Positions 50,016 through 58,492 of a stretch of DNA of 64,000 bases are shown here, one piece after another. The first letter of the stretch is position 1. Each line of letters opens with the position of its first letter. Origin of the DNA: Streptomyces sp. SID9727 (lineage in GTDB: Bacteria; Actinomycetota; Actinomycetes; Streptomycetales; Streptomycetaceae); contig NZ_JAAGNI010000435.1 of NCBI RefSeq assembly GCF_010550605.1, forward strand, positions 1 to 64,000, in the 5' to 3' direction. The notes beneath the pieces were generated by a model, which saw nothing but the letters and a program-made list of their open reading frames with translations, did not search any database and had not been told where the DNA came from. The translations under genes and the position numbers were made by a program.

Positions 50016-51282
50016 CCGGGTGCGCCTCGACCGGCCGGGCGTCGGCCAGGACGCCGGGCGCGCCGGGCGGGGCCGCGCACTCCGGCAGGCGGATGGTGAA
50101 CCTGGCCCCCTGACCGGGGCGCCCGTCGGCCGCGACCGTACCGCCGTGGCGTGTGACGACCTCCCGCAGCAGCGCCAGCCCGAGCCCGTACCGCCCGCCG
50201 TCGCCGCTGCCGCGGTGGAACCTACGGAACAGCTGCTCCACCGCGGCCGGCTCGAACCCGGGCCCGGTGTCCGCGACGACCAGGAGCACCGTCCCTCCGG
50301 AGCGCGAGAGGATCATCTCGATCCGCCCCTCGGCCGGCGTGTGGCGGATCGCGTTGGACAGCAGCTCACCGACGGCACGGCGCAGCGCGGACTGGACACC
50401 GTCGACGAAGAGAGGGTGCGGGGGACCGTCCACGACGACGGTGAGACGACGCGCGCCCACCCGGTCCGATTCCTCGGCCACCACCGACCGGGCCAGCGCG
50501 ACCAGTTCCACCGGCCGATGCTCCGATCGCCGTACCGGGCCGGCCGCGAGGCTCGCGGACAGCAGCAGGTCGTCGAGCACCTCGCCGAGCCGCCCGGTCG
50601 AAGCGACCAGCCGGGCCAGCGTGTCACGATGCGGGCCCGGCAGACCCTGGTCGGCCGCCTGCCGCGCCAGCATCTGCGCCCGCGTGTGCACCTGGGTGAC
50701 CGGGGTTCGCAGCTCGTGACTGGCATCCGTCACGAACCGGCGCTGCCGGGTCAGGGCCTCCGCCAGCGGGGCCACCGCACGACGGCCGAGGACCACCCCC
50801 GTGACGGCCGCGGCCAGCAGCCCCACCACTTCGGCCACCGCCAGCGCGAACCACAGATGGCTGCGGTCGGCCAGCTGGAAGCGCATGTCGAACACCGCCT
50901 GTACGACGCTTCCGTCCGCCCGGGGCTGTGTCCGCACCAGATAGACCGTGTGATCACGCTTCACGGTGCGCTCCACGGCCTCACGGGTGCCGCGGACCTC
51001 CTCCATGTCGGCGCGCACCGGGAATCCGAGCGGAGCGTTGGGCATGGGTTCCACGCCGGAGGCATACAGCCAGGTACACACGGGAGGCTTGACCGGGTCG
51101 CCGTACATGGCGCCGTAGCGCAACTCGCGCCACACCTGGTCGTTCTGCGCGTCCACCATCACCGTGTGCGCCACACCACCGACGACCGTGACCAGCAGCG
51201 TGATGATCGCCCCCGTGATCACGGCGATCCGCAGGCGCGCCCGCCGCACCGCCGCCCACTCGGCCGACGCCGACGGGTTCAC
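49921..51282 (-). CDS. Sensor histidine kinase
   Basis: 453 residues from the GTG at 51282, overlapping the response regulator stop by four bases. Two membrane helices (about 17-40 and 155-180) enclose an extracytoplasmic sensor domain containing two Cys-free Pro-rich segments. The dimerisation/phosphorylation box is FVTDASHELRTPVTQ; N box ELLSNAIRHTP; G boxes DTGPGFEP and YGLGLALLREVV. The last 45 residues are Pro/Arg/Gly-rich, look unstructured and overlap the ammonia-lyase 3' end. It pairs with the OmpR-type regulator upstream. Confidence 0.92.
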   Translation of the reverse strand: MNPSASAEWAAVRRARLRIAVITGAIITLLVTVVGGVAHTVMVDAQNDQVWRELRYGAMYGDPVKPPVCTWLYASGVEPMPNAPLGFPVRADMEEVRGTREAVERTVKRDHTVYLVRTQPRADGSVVQAVFDMRFQLADRSHLWFALAVAEVVGLLAAAVTGVVLGRRAVAPLAEALTRQRRFVTDASHELRTPVTQVHTRAQMLARQAADQGLPGPHRDTLARLVASTGRLGEVLDDLLLSASLAAGPVRRSEHRPVELVALARSVVAEESDRVGARRLTVVVDGPPHPLFVDGVQSALRRAVGELLSNAIRHTPAEGRIEMILSRSGGTVLLVVADTGPGFEPAAVEQLFRRFHRGSGDGGRYGLGLALLREVVTRHGGTVAADGRPGQGARFTIRLPECAAPPGAPGVLADARPVEAHPVTVPRARRPGGPRCGRPGPAGGPGRRGESPR

Positions 51283-51959
51283 AGTGCCCCCAGCCGGTAG
51301 CCGAGACCCCGGACCGTGCGCACGACACGTCTGCCCAGCTTGCGGCGCAGGTAGTAGACGTAGGTGTCGACAATGGACGAGGCGGGCGCCTCCTGGAACA
51401 CCAGCCGGCGCAACTCGGTCCGCGAGTACACCGTTTCGGGGCGCGAGGCGAGTGCCCACAGCAGAGCGAACTCCCGGGGAGCGAGGGCGACCTGTTCGCC
51501 GTTCGCCAGCTCGACCTCCCTGCGGCCGACGTAGAGGTGCCCCGAGCCGATTCTGAGTACATCGGCGGCATCGAGGGCCCGTCGGCACAATGCTCTCAAG
51601 CGCGCGCTGAGCTCGTCGAGGTCGAACGGCTTCACGAGGTAGTCGTCGGCACCGGCGTCCAGCCCGTCGACCCGGTCGTGCACCGTGCCCATCGCGGTCA
51701 GCAGCAGCACGGGCGCGCGCACGCCGCGCGACCGTAACCGGCCCATGAGGTCTAGGCCGTCGAGCCCCGGCAGGCGCCGGTCGACGGCGAGCACGTCGTA
51801 CTGCCGGGAAAGGCCGAGATGCAGTCCCTGCTGGCCGTCGGTCGCCACATCGACCGCGTATCCCTCGTCCCGCAGTACGTCGGAGAGCATGCAGGCCAGC
51901 TCCCGGTCGTCCTCGACCAGCAGCAGCCGCCACGGCCCCCGCGAGTGCTTCTGCGCCAC
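51279..51959 (-). CDS. OmpR/PhoB family response regulator
   Basis: 226 residues, GTG start. The receiver domain is at residues 10-120, with acidic pair Asp17-Asp18, phospho-acceptor Asp60 (VLAVDRRLPGLDG) and LVKPFD. The C-terminal winged helix is at about 130-225 (VALAPREFALLWALASRPETVYSRTELRRLV, ending VRGLGYRLG). It is translated with the kinase downstream. Whether it controls the neighbouring biosynthetic locus is open; the locus palindromes look more like a dimeric repressor site than OmpR direct repeats. Confidence 0.95.
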   Translation of the reverse strand: MAQKHSRGPWRLLLVEDDRELACMLSDVLRDEGYAVDVATDGQQGLHLGLSRQYDVLAVDRRLPGLDGLDLMGRLRSRGVRAPVLLLTAMGTVHDRVDGLDAGADDYLVKPFDLDELSARLRALCRRALDAADVLRIGSGHLYVGRREVELANGEQVALAPREFALLWALASRPETVYSRTELRRLVFQEAPASSIVDTYVYYLRRKLGRRVVRTVRGLGYRLGAL

Positions 51960-52195
51960 GGTCCCACTCCCCTCGTCCTCCCCGCAACCCGTGACAACGC
52001 CCCTGCGGGGGAGGGGGTTCCCACAGCGGTGACCGCCGGCTCGGTGGCGCGGAGCCGAGCCGCTGGAAGCCGTATGCCGGTATCTCGGACGCGGGGGAGG
52101 TGGCCCGATACGACTGGGTTCCGACTGCCGAACGGCCGTCGTCCGGTTTGGCGCGGCCCTGCGCTAGTCGGGCGGCCGGAGCTCGGCGTCGCCCG

Positions 52196-52792
52196 TCAGG
52201 TCAGTTGGCTGAAGGCGTGGTCGGCGTCGGCCACGGCTTCGGGGCGGACGTCGTGGGCGGTGCGGCCGTCGGCGATCCTCTGCCAGTTGGTCCGGGCGAG
52301 TACGCGTTGGACCGCGAGGACCTGGGCGGCCAGCAGACGTGCCCGAATGCCTTCGCCGAGGGAATCCGCCAGCGCCTCTTCGTCCTCCAGCTGATACCGC
52401 GTGAGCCGCCCCGCCAGGCTGGGTGTGCTGAACACCAGCCGATGGAACGCCACCACCTCCGGGTGATCGTTGAGGCCGGTGACGGGGTCGTACCGGTCGA
52501 GGCCGGCCCGGAAGTGCCGGTGCAGCGCCGTCACCGGTTCGATGCCTGACCCGCGGTCGCGTACGACGCGTGCCGCCTCGCCCTGGTGGTCGGCGAACCG
52601 GTGGAGCACCAGGTCTTCCTTGGTCGGGAAGTACCGGAAGAGGGTCGGCTTGGAGATCTCGGCTGCCGCGGCGACGTCGTTGACCGAGACGCGGTCGAAA
52701 CCGCGCTCCAGGAAGAGCGAGACGGCCGCGTCTCCGATGGCGTCGCGCGTCCGCTCCTTCTTGCGGGCCCGCAGTCCCGTCGACTCGCTCAT
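52196..52792 (-). CDS. TetR family regulator
   Basis: 198 residues from the ATG at 52792. The HTH is at residues 8-58 (RARKKERTRDAIGDAAVSLF, then VNDVAAAAEISKPTLFRYFPTKEDLV). The C-terminal domain resembles the mycofactocin/AcrR-like type (TGLNDHPEVVAFHRLVFSTPSL). It is divergent from the NmrA-like gene 54 bases away, which is its probable target. Confidence 0.93.
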   Translation of the reverse strand: MSESTGLRARKKERTRDAIGDAAVSLFLERGFDRVSVNDVAAAAEISKPTLFRYFPTKEDLVLHRFADHQGEAARVVRDRGSGIEPVTALHRHFRAGLDRYDPVTGLNDHPEVVAFHRLVFSTPSLAGRLTRYQLEDEEALADSLGEGIRARLLAAQVLAVQRVLARTNWQRIADGRTAHDVRPEAVADADHAFSQLT

Positions 52793-52801
52793 GGGGCCAC
52801 C

Positions 52802-52850
52802 GTAACATTCATGACCGAGTTGCTTTTTTAACCCGGTAACGTTCTCATGA
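52802..52850. promoter_or_regulatory. Repeated element in TetR/NmrA-like promoter
   Basis: GTAACATTCATGA (52802-52814) and GTAACGTTCTCATGA (52836-52850) form an imperfect direct repeat in an AT-rich patch. The second overlaps the ATG at 52847. Possibly part of the TetR operator; weak evidence. Confidence 0.3.
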
Positions 52851-53734
52851 GTGGCATGCATCAGACAGACAGTCCTCCCGTGCTCGTCACCGGGGCGACG
52901 GGCCGGATCGGCCGCGCCGTCATCGATCAGCTCCTCGACGCGAACGTGCCGGTCCGAGCCCTCGCACGTCGTCCCGAGGCGGCGGCGATGCTGCCCCCGG
53001 AGGTCGAGGTCTTCGCCGGTGACCTCACCGTGCCCGAGTCACTCGACCCGGCGTTGCACGGCGCCGGCGCGGTCTTCCTCGTATGGACCGCTCCGCCTCG
53101 GACCGTCGCGGCGGTTGTCGAGCGGCTGGCAGCCCACGTGCGCCGGGTCGTCTTCCTCTCCTCCCCGCACCAGACGCCGCACCCCTTCTTCCAGCAGCCC
53201 AATCCCATGGCCGAGTTCCACGCCGGCATCGAGCGGCTCATCGCGGCCACCGGACTCGAGTCGACGATCATCCGGCCGGGGATGCTCGCGTCGAACGCGC
53301 CGGCCTGGTGGGCACCCGCGATCCGGGCCGGCGAAGTCGTCCGGTGGCCCTACGGCGCCGCCGAAACGGCACCGGTCGACGACCGGGACGTCGCGGCCGT
53401 CGCGGCGCGAACGCTCCACCTGGACGGATACGCCTCCTCCGACTACGTCCTCACCGGCCCCGAATCGCTGACCCAGGCAGCGCAGGTGGACGTCATCGCT
53501 GACGTCCTGGGGCACCGGATCGCGTTCGAGGAGATGACTCCGGACGAGTTCCGGAGGATGTCGGAGGGGGCGGTGCCCAGCCCGGTGCTCGACATGCTGC
53601 TCGCCGCGTGGAGCGCGGCGGTCGGACAGCCCGCGTACATCACCACCGCGGTGGCCGACATCCTGGGGACAGCGCCGCGAACGTTCCGTCAATGGGTCGC
53701 CGACCACTCCACCGCGTTCACGGAGGGAGCGTGA
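52847..53734 (+). CDS. NmrA-like NAD(P)-binding protein
   Basis: 295 residues. The N-terminal Rossmann motif VTGATGRIGRAV (TGxxGxxG) is followed by VRALARRPE, GDLTVPESLDPALHGAGAVFLVW, and STIIRPGMLASN. The SDR catalytic Tyr-x3-Lys is absent, as in the atypical SDR5/NmrA and quinone reductase-2-like groups. It probably senses or reduces quinones or an NADP-linked metabolite. Divergent to the TetR gene. Confidence 0.9.
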   Translation: MSGMHQTDSPPVLVTGATGRIGRAVIDQLLDANVPVRALARRPEAAAMLPPEVEVFAGDLTVPESLDPALHGAGAVFLVWTAPPRTVAAVVERLAAHVRRVVFLSSPHQTPHPFFQQPNPMAEFHAGIERLIAATGLESTIIRPGMLASNAPAWWAPAIRAGEVVRWPYGAAETAPVDDRDVAAVAARTLHLDGYASSDYVLTGPESLTQAAQVDVIADVLGHRIAFEEMTPDEFRRMSEGAVPSPVLDMLLAAWSAAVGQPAYITTAVADILGTAPRTFRQWVADHSTAFTEGA

Positions 53735-53828
53735 CTCCCCGAGCCCGGGGGAACCGGCCGAGCAGCCCCCGCGCGCACCAGGGATGAATGCGGTTGCGGC
53801 GGACCCGTGAGCCGGATGGGGTATCTCC

Positions 53829-55058
53829 ATGGACGGAGCCACGGAGCGCATGCGACGGACGAGACGAGGAAGAGTCCTGACGGTCGTGCCGCGACCTGCC
53901 CCATGGCGCGGGCCTGCGGTGCTGGCGGCCCTGATGCTGGCGGCCTTCACCTTCAACACCGCGGAGAACCTGCCGATCGGCCTTCTGGAGGTCATCTCCG
54001 ACAGTCTGCGGGTGTCCGTGCAGGCGGTCGGACTCCTGGTCACCGGTTACGGCGTCACCGTGGCCGTCGCGTCCGTGCCGCTCGCCCACGGCATGAGGGC
54101 AGTGCCCCGACGCCATGTACTCACCGGACTGCTGGCCGCGCTGGTGGTGTCCAGTCTGATCGCGGCACTGGCGGCCTCGTACTGGGTGCTTCTCGCGGCG
54201 CGGCTGCTGACCGCCCTCGCCCAGGCGCTGTTCTGGGCCGTGATGGGGCCGGTCGCGGTGGGCCTGTTCGCGCCGAGGCTCCGTGGGCGTGTGGTCGGAG
54301 CGCTGTCCGTCGCCGGTTCGTTCGCCCTCGTGCTGGGTGTCCCCGCCGGCACCTGGCTGGGGCAGCGGAGTGAGTGGCAGGTGCCCGTGGCTGTGCTGGC
54401 CGGGCTGGGGCTCGTCTCCCTCGTGACGATCGCCGTCGTACTCCCGACCTCGCGGCCGGAGGAGGAGCCTGCCGCCTACGGGACCGGTCCCGACGCCCGC
54501 CGGTTCCGGATCGTGCTGGTGGCCGGAACCCTGTCCGCGACCGGGGCGTTCGCCGGGTACACCTACATCGTGAAGCTGCTGGGTGAGGTGAGCGGCTTCT
54601 CCCCGAGCGCGGTGAGTGCCCTTTTCGTGGTTTTCGGGGTGGCGTGTCTCATCGGCGTGAGCGTCACCGGGGCGGTGCTGGACCGCTTTCCACAGGCCGC
54701 GCTGACAGGTGCCGTGGCCACGCAGGCGGTGGGGATGATCGGTCTGTACGCGGCCGGCCGCGTTCCGGTGGCCGCGGTGGTGTTCCTGGTACTGATGGGG
54801 AGCGCACTCGGGCCGGTCTTCATGGCCACCCAGAACGCGATGCTCCATTGCGCCCCCGGCCGCACGGACATCGCGCTCGCCGCCAATTCCGGTCTCTACA
54901 ACGCCGGCATAGCGGCGGGCGCCGCGCTCGGCGGACTGATCCTGCCGTTCGCCGGGGTGCGGGGCGCGTTCCTCGCCGGCGGCCTGCTGACTGTCACGGC
55001 GTGCGCGGTGCTGCTGAGCGGGCGGCTGCTGCGCGAACGACCGGCTTCCGCCCAATAA
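53829..55058 (+). CDS. MFS transporter (DHA1/AraJ-like)
   Basis: 409 residues, 12 membrane helices. TAENLPIGLLEVISDSLRVSVQAVGLLVTGYGVTVAVASVPL is the start typical of the arabinose-efflux/chloramphenicol-export group (TxxxPiGLL..ia..l.vs...aGllvt.Ya). Motif A is poorly kept; motif C-like GALSVAGSFALVLGVPAGTWLGQ (antiporter motif) is present in helix 5, supporting drug/H+ antiport. A basic N-terminal tail of about 30 residues precedes helix 1. It stands alone. Confidence 0.93.
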   Translation: MDGATERMRRTRRGRVLTVVPRPAPWRGPAVLAALMLAAFTFNTAENLPIGLLEVISDSLRVSVQAVGLLVTGYGVTVAVASVPLAHGMRAVPRRHVLTGLLAALVVSSLIAALAASYWVLLAARLLTALAQALFWAVMGPVAVGLFAPRLRGRVVGALSVAGSFALVLGVPAGTWLGQRSEWQVPVAVLAGLGLVSLVTIAVVLPTSRPEEEPAAYGTGPDARRFRIVLVAGTLSATGAFAGYTYIVKLLGEVSGFSPSAVSALFVVFGVACLIGVSVTGAVLDRFPQAALTGAVATQAVGMIGLYAAGRVPVAAVVFLVLMGSALGPVFMATQNAMLHCAPGRTDIALAANSGLYNAGIAAGAALGGLILPFAGVRGAFLAGGLLTVTACAVLLSGRLLRERPASAQ

Positions 55059-55839
55059 CGCGCCGTGGTCATCGGGGGCCGGCGCCTTCATCGTCCATCC
55101 TTCGGACTCGACGGCACGAGCGAATTGCTCCACGTGCCGTGACACGGCCTGTCGGCCGGCCCGCGCCGGGCGCGGCAGGCTGCGCGAGGGCCGGGTCGGC
55201 GAGGTCGGACCGCACGCCTGCGGCACGCCCCATCGGTGAGCTGGGGGTCCGACGGGCTGGAGACGGGATCGTGGCGGAAGGACGCCGCTCGGAGGCGGCC
55301 CAGTGGAGCACCTCGTCGCGTCGGTTGGTGAGGGGCACCTCAGACCCGGCCAGCCGATGTCGCGTACCTCGACGAAGAGCCGAACTCCTCTTCCAGGTCC
55401 TGACCGGGCGCGAGGAGAGGAACAGCGTTGCCATCGTCTCCAACGAGCCCTTCGGTAAAACGCACATGTTCCGGCGAACGTGCGCGAGGTGGCGCCGAAA
55501 GTCAACAGGTTCGGACTTGTCTCGTACTGCGATCAGTTCGAGCACAGCCGTGACCAGTGAATTATCGCCTTGTTCGGACATCGGGCATGCATCAGGACTG
55601 CCTGCCCCGAGGGCTCCACGCCTGCGAGGTCAATGGCCGGCTGAGGCGAGTGCGTGAACTTCATTACCTACGTTGCTACTTGAACCCTGGTGCCGCTGCA
55701 GTGGCTGTCATCAACGGAGTTGACGGGGGTAGGAGCACGGCGCGTCACCACCGCGGGTCAAGAAGCCGTGGGACGGCGTCTCTCTCCCGGCTCCCGTACG
55801 CGAGGGGCCGGACACCGTGCACTCATCAGAGGAGGACCA
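55059..55839. other. Gap of 780 bases, possibly decayed
   Basis: No gene could be supported. A minus-strand frame at 55069-55581 (MSEQGDNSLVTAVLELIAVRDKSEP…) has a GTG-free ATG start and a reasonable first half, but its second half is Arg/Ala/Pro-rich. A second minus frame holds LFVEVRDIGWPG, faintly like the N/G box strand of RsbW-type kinases. Composition here is less GC-biased than in real neighbours. Probably remnants; the last 150 bases must hold the promoter of the next gene. Confidence 0.35.
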
Positions 55840-57297
55840 GTGTTCTCACGTCGACACAGACTCGGTACCCGCATCGACTCCAGGGCCGGGACCCGTACGG
55901 CCACCCGCGCCCGTGCCGCCGCGCGTCTCTGGGGCACCGCCGGCCTGACCCTCGCCCTGCTGACGCCGGTGGCTGCCGCCACTGCCGCCCCCTCCGGTGC
56001 CGATGCCGCGACCGCCCGGTGGGCGACTGCCGCTCAGCCCCGCGCTGCCTCCGCCGTCCTGCCGCTCGACGACTACTCGGACATGGTCGTCGACGGCGCC
56101 CACAGCCGCCTCTACTTCAGCGACCCCGCCCGCGGCGCCGTGATCGTCACCGATTTCGACGGCATGGTGCTCAAGCAGGTGGCCGGCCTGCCCGGGGCGG
56201 CGCAGTTGGCTCTGTCGGAGGACGCCGCCACCCTTTACGCGGCCGTGCCCGGTGCGGACACCGTGGCGGCGATCAGCACCACCTCCCACGCGGTCGTCGC
56301 GAGGTATGCCACCGGTGCCGGCACCGCCCCGCGCACCCTCGCGGTCAGCGGTGGGCGGCTGTGGTTCGGCTACGGTGCCGAGGGCGCCGGCGACATCGGC
56401 TCGGTCGACCTCACCACCGCACGCCCCGTCGTCACCCTGGGGCAGACCACCGGCGACGGCTGGTACTCCGCACCCGCACTGGCCGCCTCCGCGGCCGCTC
56501 CCGGCGTCCTGGTCGCCGGTGAGCGGGATGTCAGCCCCGCCACCTTCGCCGTGTACGACGTACACACCGCCACTGCCCGCCGCACGGCCGAACGACGGCT
56601 GCCGGACGCCGGTGACACCCAGGACCTGGCCTTCACAGCCGACGGCGAGAGCATCATCCTGGCCAGCGGCAGCCCCTACTACCACCAGGTGCTGCGCACC
56701 TCCGACCTCGCCGACGCGGGCCGCTATCCGGCCGCCGCCTACCCCAACGCGGTGGCCGTCGCCGCCGACGGAGCCGTCGCGGCCGGGGTGGACAGCAGGT
56801 ACGGCTCGGACGTCTTCATGTTCAAGCCGGGCGCCCGCGTCTCGCACGGCGTCTTCGAGCTCGCCTCCGGTGATGCCTCTCCGCTGCTGCTTCCCGCGGG
56901 TCTCGGCTGGGCGCCGGACAACCGCCGCCTCTTCGCCGTCACCCGGGAGACACACCAGGGCGCGCCGGTCGTCCTGCGCGTGCTGACCACTCCCGGCAAG
57001 GCCGCCACCGAGACCGTGCTGCACATACCCTCCACGACTCCCTCCGGGACCCGCTCCCTCACCGGCCGTCTCTCCTCCGACCTGCCCTTTCCAGCCGGCA
57101 CGACCGTCACCCTCACCCGCCTGGCCCCCGGTGCCACCAAGCCGGTGACGCTCCCGCCCACCACTCTCGCCGCGGACGAGACCTTCGCGCTCACCGACCG
57201 TGCCACCGCCCGCGGCTACATCACCTACACCGCGTCGTTCGCCGGGGACGCCCTTCACCTGCCGTCCAGTACGAGCATCGAGGTCTACATCCCCTGA
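55840..57297 (+). CDS. Secreted beta-propeller protein with Ig-like C-terminus
   Basis: 485 residues from the GTG at 55840, preceded by GGAGGACC. A long basic N-terminus (SRRHRLGTRIDSRAG) is followed by a hydrophobic core GTAGLTLALLTPVAAATA, a signal peptide with cleavage around residue 48. The mature protein has YncE-like seven-blade propeller repeats (VVDGAHSRLYFSDPARGAVIV, LALSEDAATLYAAVPGADTVAAI, LAFTADGESIILASGS). The last 95 residues (LTGRLSSDLPFPAGTTVTLTRL to the end) are an Ig-like fold of the kind that tiles Streptomyces surface proteins. Likely extracellular binding; function unknown. Ends before a strong terminator. Confidence 0.8.
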   Translation: MFSRRHRLGTRIDSRAGTRTATRARAAARLWGTAGLTLALLTPVAAATAAPSGADAATARWATAAQPRAASAVLPLDDYSDMVVDGAHSRLYFSDPARGAVIVTDFDGMVLKQVAGLPGAAQLALSEDAATLYAAVPGADTVAAISTTSHAVVARYATGAGTAPRTLAVSGGRLWFGYGAEGAGDIGSVDLTTARPVVTLGQTTGDGWYSAPALAASAAAPGVLVAGERDVSPATFAVYDVHTATARRTAERRLPDAGDTQDLAFTADGESIILASGSPYYHQVLRTSDLADAGRYPAAAYPNAVAVAADGAVAAGVDSRYGSDVFMFKPGARVSHGVFELASGDASPLLLPAGLGWAPDNRRLFAVTRETHQGAPVVLRVLTTPGKAATETVLHIPSTTPSGTRSLTGRLSSDLPFPAGTTVTLTRLAPGATKPVTLPPTTLAADETFALTDRATARGYITYTASFAGDALHLPSSTSIEVYIP

Positions 57298-57358
57298 CCA
57301 CTCACCTACGAGGGCCGGGTGGGCCAGGGCCCTACGGATGAACTTCTTGAACGACCAC

Positions 57359-57410
57359 TGAGCCCCTCCGCCTGCCGACCGCGCGTGCTGTCGGCAGGCG
57401 GAGGGGCTCA
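57359..57410. terminator. Strong hairpin terminator
   Basis: A perfect 21-base stem (57359-57379 with 57390-57410) with a 10-base loop. It lies between the convergent propeller (stop 57297) and PhzF (stop 57476) genes and can serve both. Confidence 0.85.
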
Positions 57411-57475
57411 AGCCTCCTGCTGATGCACCGGGCAGCGCCCCTCGAGACAAGGAACTGCCGGGGTGCCGAGCCGGC

Positions 57476-58366
57476 TCACGGCTCGTGCCGTTCAGGAACA
57501 CGGGTTCCCGTGCCGCTCACCCGTACCCGTGGGTCGCCGGCGCTCAGCTCCACTCGGAGCTCGCCAGGACGGCCCATGTCCGCGCCTTGGTGGAGGTGGA
57601 GAATCGTCTCCTCGGGTACGAGCCCCAGCTCGCGTGCGTAGGCGCCGAAGGCGGCGGCCGCGGCGCCGGTCGCCGGGTCCTCGACCACACCGCCCACGGG
57701 GAAGGGGTCGCGGACGTGGAAGACCGTCGCGGACTCACGCCACACGAGCTGCACGGTGGTCAGGTCCAAAGCGGTCATGAAGTCCTTCAGGCGCTCGAAG
57801 TCGTAGGCGAGGTCGGCCAGCCGGGCGCGGGTGCGTACGGCCAGGATCAGATGGCGAGCCCCCGCATAGCCGATCCGGGGCGGGAATTCCGGGTCCAGGT
57901 CGGCCCGGAACCAGCCGAGCGCCTGCAGCGCTTCGTCGACGTCGTCCTCCGCCACCTTGTGGACCGCGGGCTCGACGCTGGTCAGGGTCGCGTGCAGCGC
58001 GCCCTCCGCGGTGCTGGTCACCGTGACCGGGACGACACCGGCAGGGGTGGCGAACTGCAGGTCGCCAGGACCATGACGCTCCGCGTGGGCGATGGCGGCG
58101 GCGATGGTGGCGTGCCCGCAGAAGGAAACCTCGGCGCGCGGGGAGAAGTAGCGGACGGTGTAGGCCCGGTCCAGGCCGGTGAGTTCGGCCGGCGGGGCCG
58201 TCAGGAAGGCGGTCTCGCTGTATCCCAGCTCCGCGGCTATGGAGAGCTGCTCCGCGTCGGTCAGTCCGGTGGCGTCCAGGACGACACCGGCGGGGTTCCC
58301 GCCTGCGGGGTCGGCGGAAAAGGCGGTGTAGCGCAGGATCTCGGGGCGTCGGTTCGCTGTCGTCAT
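57476..58366 (-). CDS. PhzF family isomerase
   Basis: 296 residues. It starts LRYTAFSADPAGGNPAGVVLDA, the PhzF signature (vF....GNpaaV), with the catalytic Glu in LGYSETAFL. YFSPRAEVSFCGHATIAAA is the second conserved block, and GVVEDPATGAAAAAFGAYAREL the C-terminal one. PhzF-type diaminopimelate-epimerase folds isomerise or aromatise small acids; most lone members have unknown substrates, and phenazine genes are absent here. It is in the same direction as, and 126 bases downstream of, the MFS gene controlled by the ArsR operator. Confidence 0.92.
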   Translation of the reverse strand: MTTANRRPEILRYTAFSADPAGGNPAGVVLDATGLTDAEQLSIAAELGYSETAFLTAPPAELTGLDRAYTVRYFSPRAEVSFCGHATIAAAIAHAERHGPGDLQFATPAGVVPVTVTSTAEGALHATLTSVEPAVHKVAEDDVDEALQALGWFRADLDPEFPPRIGYAGARHLILAVRTRARLADLAYDFERLKDFMTALDLTTVQLVWRESATVFHVRDPFPVGGVVEDPATGAAAAAFGAYARELGLVPEETILHLHQGADMGRPGELRVELSAGDPRVRVSGTGTRVPERHEP

Positions 58367-58492
58367 GATGGTTTCTCCTCACGGCCGAAGCCGATCGTGG
58401 GCGGGGTGTGTGGGGGATGGCCGGGCGCTTGCACCCGGGCGTTCGTGCGGCTTCGCGGCCGGCGGTGCCGGCCATGGACGCGGGTACCGCGG

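Noticed and set aside
55069-55581. Minus-strand frame as a possible gene of 170 residues
   Set aside because: Only the first half looks protein-like, the rest is Arg/Pro-rich; no family recognised, so it was left as a gap note.
57476-58366. Phenazine biosynthesis
   Set aside because: Only a PhzF homologue is present; other phz genes are missing, and lone PhzF-like proteins are common.
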